Assembly (NCBI GenBank): GCA_946811185.2 | Contig: OX328099.1 | Coordinates: 19,619,859-19,683,858, forward strand | Direction: 5' to 3' | Length of the DNA: 64,000 nt | Source of the DNA: Hippopus hippopus | Lineage: Eukaryota; Mollusca; Bivalvia; Cardiida; Cardiidae | Part shown: in pieces, positions 42,277 to 51,200 of the stretch | Layout: each line of letters starts with the position of its first letter | Position numbering within the stretch: position 1 is the stretch's first letter | Made by a program: the position numbers and the translations under genes | The notes under the pieces: model-generated | Seen by the model: the letters and a program-made list of their open reading frames with translations, nothing else | What the model was told of the DNA's origin: nothing | Database searches by the model: none

Positions 42277-45200
42277 GTATGTATTAATCGTTAAAGCTTC
42301 TTTTGCAACTATAGTTGTCACTGCAGCTACTGTAGATCAAGATCAGGCTGCACAATATGTGCAGCCTGATCTTGGTCTACACTGTCTGCTTCAAACACAT
42401 CAAACAAGAGCAATCTTGATATTTTGATTATCTGGGTCTTATTTCAAGATTGAAAATGTCCTTTCTGTTTTTTTGGCCCTCTAAGGATTAACTCAATCTG
42501 AAAAGCAGTGTTATACTATGTACAGTCAAATTCCTTTACGTTTTACCAAACTATTCCAAGTTTTAAAGACCCTAAAGAAGAAGACACTGGAAAAAAGGGG
42601 AAATCTTTTATTGACCTTGAGGAAAAAAAGGCTTATGAAAAATGTGGAAAAGGGAGAAAATGCTTGTAACCAGAACTTTCTCCATTCCCCACATTTTTTT
42701 ATCCTTCCAAAATAAAATATCAATTTTTGAGTGACTTTTTTGTCGTCTGCAAATGCTTTCAATTTGTACAAGTCTAGAATTTTGTTGTTTGGTCAAGAGT
42801 TAACACATCATGAGATGACAAGATTTTGGACTATTCTATGTTGACAGCATTTGCAGAGGTCAAAGGAGGTCAAAAGAAAAGTGGCTGAAATGACAGAACG
42901 AGTCGAAAACAATGTTGAAAATGGAAAAATGCTTATTACCAACATTTACTGTGTTGTCTGCAAATGCTTTTAATTTCGACTAGTCTAAGATTTTGTTGTT
43001 TGGTAAGGAGTGAAATCTTTTTGGGATATTATATGATAGTATAATTGCATACACTCAACAAAGTCTGAAATTGTAGTAAAACCTAATGGGACCACCTCAA
43101 GTTTCATCCTTTAACCGTATACCATATGACAAAAATGTAGACTTGTCAAAACTGAAAGCATTTGCAGACAACAATTCATATGTTGCTTCAATGGTGGCAT
43201 TTGTCTTTGATAGGGTAGAAAACATTGTGGGTAAAGGAGAAAATGCTGGTTACCAGCATTTTCTCCTTTCCCACAATGTTTTGAAAAGGCTTCTCACAAT
43301 CCTCAGGGTCTTTAAAATTGGGATTATGTGGTAAAGGGTTAACTCTTTACCAGAAGGGAAAACTTTTTACTTGTCCAAATTGAAAGAAAATGCAGAAGAC
43401 AAAATAAATATGGCTCAAATGGTTTGATTTCTGTCTGAAAAGGAAGAAAGCATTGTTGCAAATGGAAAAGATGCTGGTTACCAGCATTTTCTCCTTTTAC
43501 CACAGTGTTTTCAAAAGCCTCCTTCCGCAGTGTTTTTGAAACTCAGGATTGTTTTGTAGAGGATTGACTCTTTAATATCAAATAATACTGTGTTTTAATA
43601 ACACTTAAAAAATTGATACTTGAAAATGCTGTCGGAAAAGGAGTAAATTCTGGTAATCAGCAGTTTCATGTATACTTAAATGTTTCCTACTCAAAGACAA
43701 ATTACAATATAAGAAATAACATTTATTTTGTCATCTGCAAATGCCCTGAATTCAGGCAAGTCTAAGATTTTGTCATCTAGCTGTGTTTCAAGGATGCAAG
43801 GAAAAAGGCTTCTGAAAACATTTTGGAAAAGCCAAAAATGCTGATAATGAATATCTCCCTTTCACACAATATAATTTTTTTCTCTTTTAAAAACAAGTCC
43901 ATATTTTGAGACATTTTAAATTGGATGTCTTGGAAAGGATAGAAATAATTCTGAGAATAGGAGAATATATAGATATTTAGCAGTTTCTTTTTCCCTGCAT
44001 TGTTTTCCATATCATTCATCCACAGGACATTAAAACTTTTGATTAACTCTTTACCAAAAAAAACCCTGTTGAACAGGACCAAATTCAAAGCATCTGGAGA
44101 CGTCATATAAAGTGTTACTAAAATGATGATTTCTGTCTTTGGTAGGGCAGGAAACATTGTTGGAAAAGGAGAAAATGCTGCTTACTAGCATTTTCTCCAT
44201 GTCCCACAATGTTTTCAAAAGCCTTCTCTTCAGGGTCGTTAAAACTTGGGATTGTGTGGTAGACAGTTATTATGGCCTAATAGTGAGTTAATGAATTATA
44301 GCTAACTGACTTTTCATGTCATGTAATTCAATCCCCAGGGAGATAATGCATGAAATTCAACGCTTACGGATGGAACAAGAGGCTCATGCAAAAAGTGCAT
44401 CCAACGCCGAATACAACCCAACTTTAATGGCAGAGTTAAGGTTACTACGGCAACGCAAAGATGAGCTAGAATCCAGAATGACAGCTCTGCAGGACAGTCG
44501 AAAGGACCTTGTGATGCAATTGGAAACTTTAATGAAATTGTTAAAGGTAATTTTGATAAATGAACTATGAAATATACATATTCCATGAATAAGAGTCATA
44601 CTCTGGCTAAAGGGGGTTTAATGCATCTGCAAAAACTATCGAACCAGGTCAGCGTGCGCAGGCTGACCTGGGTCAAAAGTTTTTGCTATTGGTAAATTTT
44701 CTTAATATCAAAAGACCTTCACCAGTCTACCTCATGATTCAATGAAATGGATTTTATTGATTCATAATTATCAGATGACTTGCTTGGTATAATGCATCAC
44801 AGAAGTGCAGTTGCTTGGTATAATGCATCACAGAAGTGCAGTTAACTCTTTACCACACGATCCCGACTTTTAACGACCCTGAGAAAGAAAGCTTTTGAAA
44901 ACATTGTGGGAAAAGGAGAAAATGCTGGTAACCAGCATTTTCTCCTTTTCCCACAATGTTTTCTATCCTTTCCAAATCAAATTTCGATTTTTGATTCACA
45001 TTTATTTTGTCATCTGCAAATGCTTTCAATTTGGACTAATCCGAAATATTGTCATGTGGTCAAGAGTTAAACACACTTTTCCCACAGCATAGGTCATATA
45101 CATTTACATGCTGCATAATTATTATGTGTAACAAAAAGATGCCTTTTTCCTGCAAGTACAACTCTTCAGTGCCTTTCAATTGGAAATTGTTCTATGTAGG

Positions 45201-48200
45201 TTTCAAAACACCAGCAGGTCCTTGTATCTAGTAAGGAAATAACAGAACAAGCCTGGTTAGGTACATGTAGCTCAGTTGGTAGCATACAGTGCTGCTAATG
45301 CAGGGGCCATGGGCCCATATTTCAGCTAAGCCAAACTTGCCAGCTTTTTGTCCTTTTGAAAAACCTACATCAAGATTATTTAAACATAGGATTCTGTGGT
45401 AAAAAGTAAATGAAAAAAAGCTACCAAGATATATTCTACTTCTGGATGCTGGATACGTATTCTAATTTTAACTCTGATCTGTATTCCAATGCTGAATATC
45501 ATCAGCCAAGATAAAACACAATAGCCAAGTCAGGGCTTCCCCTGCAAGTTTTAATATTTGCGCCATCAAATTCGCCAGCTCAAAAAAAATTGGGCCAGTA
45601 GGAGCCAACTGAGGTAGCCACATAGTACATTAGACGCTTCAGTTTATTGGCCCATGTTAAAGCTACTAAATCCATTGCTCACTATAATACTGTAATGCTT
45701 ACTTATGTTCCTTTATCCCCAAGGGTTTTCAAGGTTGTGAACTGCAGGGACACAGAAGTTGTATTTGAACAGTAATACAGCGCTGTAATTCTAAAGCTGC
45801 AAACCTGTTAGAATTCCTTGAGTTTTAATGAAATTAAAGAAGAAATTTGGGATTTTGTGTTAAAGGGTTTAATAAATCATTTCTTTTTATCCTAAAAAAT
45901 ACTAATTTTGTTAAAAAGTCCGTTTATTCTGGTCTTTTCTCTCTGTATGAGTGTCCTATACCTTCTCTGACACTTGTTCCAGTGCTATAATTGTAAGACA
46001 AAGTAGCCTACAAAGTGCGCCCCCCTGTATTATTCAACATTTTCATGTCATAAAATCACTCGAGTTTTTTCCTCATTATTAGACATATATTTTAGCACCC
46101 ACTTATTGTTTTATACATATATTTGGGTAAATTTACTGTTTGAAGTCGTTATCAAAGCTAAAAAGACAGTCTGAAGTGCTTCTGATCGGACAACGTCAGC
46201 TGGCATTTTGTTGTGTCATGGGTTTACACGTTTTTTTGCGACGATCCATTTTTCATGTCCGTTAATTTTCGGAAAATTATTTCCGCATAATTTGATGTAA
46301 AATTTTCCTTAAGGGTGGCAGCTAACTTCAAAATCTGTCATTTTAAGCTAGATAAGCGTATCAATACCATGAACGCGTTTTTCATTAATGACATCGCTAA
46401 GTACACACAATAAAATGCTAACGAGTGAGAGGATGCTTACCAGGTAAGGCAGAATCAAGGTGTGGCTTTAGAAATTATTGGCGGTAACTAAATCTTTTAT
46501 CTGGTTTCTGATTAGTTCGAAATTTCTGTGTGCACAACGGGGCGTGGCAAAATTGACATTTGATTGATTAGCATTATGTGGTGTGTATGCAAGTCTGGTG
46601 TGTAATTAGACAAAACTGTTAATGAAAGCCAGCTTGATTAGGTGTGATAAACAGTAACGCGGGCATCCTCCACACTTGATACATATTGTTTTAGTCGGAG
46701 TTTAGATCTTTTAAGAATTATTTATAGGCATTTACTTGTCGCCAGTACATTCGCCAGTGCTTCATTTTTGGTGCCATTTTTTCTTAATTTTCACATTTGG
46801 CGACACTGGCGATCGACAGCGGGAACCCTGGCCAAGTGGATGTCTTGTTTTGGAATTAAAAAAACAACAACATTGTATCGAATTGTGGGTAAATATTCCT
46901 GCTGTTGTAGAACTATACATTTCAATTACAGAACCAACCTACCTCACCAAGGATGACACCCCAAGACAGCCCACGTAGTTACAGTGCCTATTCTCCCACT
47001 ACTATCCCGACCCCAATTCGCTCTAGTGACGCCCTGATGACCCCTAACACCCCTAGTGGTGACTCCTATATGAGCAGTCTAGGTTACCAACACGGCAGAT
47101 CAAGTGTTCCTCTAATGAACCAAAATGCATACTACTCTGACACAACCAACACCAGTACAAGTAGTTACAATAACCATGGACGTTTGAGTGCCCCAATTAT
47201 TTCTCCTAGTCCCAGTAACACTCATATTACACCCAATACCCCAGCTATGGAATCATCGACACTACTAGGGCTTGAGGGCGATGTTCAACTGGCTTTCAGT
47301 CAACCCTCAACTTCAGCAATAAGTGTGAAAAATTTACGAAATGATCTTTTGTCAGCTGCAGACAATATTACCGGTGCCATGTCCTCCCTTGTGAGAGAGC
47401 TGAATTCTGGTAGGTTTTTATGTTGACTTTGTTTTAACTCTTTAGCACATAATACTGACTTTCAACGACCCTGAGGAAAAAAAGCCTTTGAAAACATAGG
47501 GGAAAAGGAGAAAATGCTGGTAACCAGTCACATTTATGTTGTTGTCTGCAACAGATGTTTTAAATTTTGACTAGTCTTAAATTTTATTAGTTGGTAAGGA
47601 GTTAAATAAAGAACACCAAAAAGATCTATAAACCCAATAATTGCACTTTTAAGGTTGCTTTTGCCCTGAATATAGCAGCAAAACTGACAGAGGGGATCAC
47701 AGATCAGGCTGCATGTTTTGTGCAGTCTGATCTTGGTCTTCACTGGCTACAAAAGCAATTATAGTTATGAAAAGCTCTTTTATAAGCATGGCACTATATG
47801 TGCATTCATTCATTTTCTGTCTAAACTAAAGGTCATGGCCAATGTTTCAAAAATAAAAAGAAATCATATCTGCAATAATTTCAACTATCCCTGAGGTAGG
47901 CTTTGGAAACCCTGCATGGTGAAAGATTTTGGTTTGCAGATCATAACCTCTTATTCTTTTCATGGCAAAAGTAAATTTTAACCCTTAGGCTGCTAAGTGT
48001 GACTCACTGACCTTTTGTGGACAGTGTAGATCAAGATCAGACTGCACAGAATGTGCAGTCTGATCTTGGATCTACACTGTCCTATAAGGAGATATATATA
48101 TTATTCCCCAAAACACATCTTGGAAGTAGTAAGATTTGGGTTTTCACTATCGAATTGAAAATTTCATTTTAGTTATTTAGCTGGATAATGGTTAAGTCCA

Positions 48201-51200
48201 TTATTACTTACCTTCAACAATTTCTGACCTAGGTTTATGAAACTTTGTATGGTGATAGAGATCATGATATGCAGGTTTTTGCACTGTCGTTTTAAGTCTA
48301 AGCAAACTTGCATTTTATGGTAAAAGGTACAGGTCAAGGTCATAATTTCTAAAATTGGAAAGTCACAATAGTTACTAGCTCTAAACTGCTAGGGGCTTTT
48401 CTTTTGCTATGTAAAAGTCCAGGTCTTCTTGTTATGTTTTCAGAACACAGTGCCAGTGATGATGAAGATGACAACATCAATGGTAATGTAATTCATATGT
48501 ACGAATCGGAGCCTGATCACTGTTGCTTGATTAATCCAATAGACAGCTTGTTTACATTATTCATGATCAACATTGTATATTATTCATGTATATCAACATG
48601 TAGTATGGTACCGCAGATGTAATGCTAATGTGTGACAGTGTATCAATTCTCTTGGATTTGTATCTTCAGCTGAAGGAAAAGACTATAAACCTTTACCAAA
48701 TAACAAAATTTAAGACTGGTCCAAGTTGAAAGCTTTTGCAGACACAAAAACATTGTGACTCAAAAATAGAAATCGACTTTTGGATAGGAAGAAAAGATGT
48801 TGGGAAAAGAAGAAAACTGCTGGTCACCAGCATTTTTTCCTTTTCCCACAATGTTTTCAAAAGGCTTCTACCTTAGGTTCATGGAAACTCAAGATTGTAT
48901 GGTAAAGGGTTAAGGACAAGATAACGACATTTGTTTTACCAATTTCTCAATTGTTTTAGCAATTTCCCATCAGCCGTTTACCAAATAATCCCTCGCTTGA
49001 ATGACCTTGAGGAAGAATGCTTTTGAAAATGTTAATGAAGGATGAGAAATTGCTGGTAACCAGCATTTTCTCCTGTTTCCACAGTGTTTTCTACCATTTC
49101 AAAGAAAACTTCAGTGAATTGATAAACATCTATGGTAATTTTGTCATTTGCAAATCCCATCTATTTGGACAAGTCTACAATTTTGTCATACTGGTAAAGA
49201 GTTAACCCTTTACCACACAATGACGACTTTTGACGCCTCTGAAAGAGAGGGCTTTTGAAAACATTGTGGGAAAAGGAGAAAATGCTGGTTACCAGCATTT
49301 TCTCCTTTTCCCACAACGTTTTCTACCCTATCAAAGAAAAATCATTTTATATGAGCCACGTTAAAACTGTCATCTACAAATGCTTTCAATTTGGACAGGT
49401 CTAAAATTTTGTCGTGTGGTAAAGGGTTAACAGATGAACATAATTATGAGCCATTCTTCTGTCTTAGTCACACTATAGACTAGTACGATTGCCAAAAAAG
49501 GGAAATTGTTTAAAGGAAAGGAAACAATAAATGATTGCATGCAGGATGTTAGCTATGACAATGGACATTTAGGATTGTAATAGTTTTTTTGGTGAGGTGA
49601 AAATAATTCTGACAGAGTGAGGAAAAATTGCATGCTTTGTACTGAAAAAGCTGATATTGGACATATCGTAAATGGTACAACATACACACGGGAGAATGGT
49701 TATTGAAAGAAAGATACTTTGTTGGGGAATGGTTTTACTCTGTATCAGACAACAAAACTTTGGACACTTTCAAAATTGAAATGTTTGCAGACCACAAATT
49801 GTACGTGGTTCAAAAGATGAGACTTTAGTCTTTGAAAAGGTAGACAACAGTGTGGAAGAAAAAGAAAAAAATGCTGGTCACTGGCATTTTTTTCAGTTTC
49901 TGACAATATGTTTGAAAGCTTTCATCCTCATGGTGGTTAAAACATAGGATTTTTAGGTAAAGGGTTAACCCTTTACCACACAATTCTGAGTTTAAAAGAT
50001 TCTGACAGAAAAACCTTCTGAAAACACTGTGGGAAAAGGAGAAAATGCTGGTAACCAGCATTTTCTCCTTTTCCCACAATGTTTTCTCTCCTTTCCAAGA
50101 CAAATCTCATCCTTTGAGCGGTATCAAATGTTCTGTCAGCAAAATGATTTCAATTTTGACCAGTCTAAAATTTTGTTATTTGTGAAAGGGTTGATTTGTT
50201 GCCTTCTGATACAAATTAGCAGAGGATGACTGCATAATCATCATCATAAACTATTGATAATTTATAAGAGCTAAGGTTAAATACATGATATGGCCTGCAA
50301 CACACGAAAAGGGGCATTCGGACATATGCGTAAAGTGTCGTCTTGGATCAGCCTGCGCAGTCCGAGCAGGCTAATCCGAGACGATACTTTCCGTTTTTAT
50401 GTAATTTTCTGTTTTGCGCAAATCTACTGTAGCACAAAATCTAATGTAGTCGTAAAGTGCTGTCTCGGATTAGCCTGCGCAGGCGACACTTTACGCAAAT
50501 GTCCAAATGCCCCTTTTCGCGTGTTGCAAGCCATATGTGTGAAGGCATTATTGCTAAAGGAAAAAGGTTGCTCATAATGAGCAGTTTCTCTTTATGTTTT
50601 GTGCTTCTGCTCCAAGAAAGAAAGGTCATCTTCAGATGATAATTATCATCTATGGATATTATTTACTGTGTTATTATGTTCCCTGCAGGTGAGCTAGAAA
50701 TTGCAGAGAATTACATGATGCAGACTAGAGAAGATCTTGAATCCTGGCAAAAAGAAGTTCAAAAACGGTTGGACCAAGAGACAAAGTTTATCGCCGAACT
50801 TAGATCCAAACAGCCTCGAAGCGGATATAGCAGTAGTAACCATAGTGAGGAAGATGAGAGAGACAGGTGAAATTTTTGTGAACAATGAGAATATTAATGC
50901 TTATACAGTAAAATATCAGAATCAACTCAATAAGCTGAGACAGATAGCTTAGTTGGTAGCATACAGGGCTTGAAACCTAAGGTACTGTAGTTTTACCAGT
51001 TATTACCAGGCAAAGTATTGATTATAGTCATAGCAAACTATTTATTCATCTTGCCCTACTGAACGTTGTTTGCATGATGTTTATAATGTGGGAAAGCAGC
51101 AAATGGCTTGGAAAGAACGTTTTGAGTGAAGTGCTAGTAAAAGAAACTCAAGGAAAGCATAGTTAGGTGCACTGGCTGCCACAATATAATGTTAAAATGG

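Noticed and set aside
44314..44586. Minus-strand open frames over dystrobrevin exon 2
   Set aside because: Antisense shadows of a conserved coding exon.
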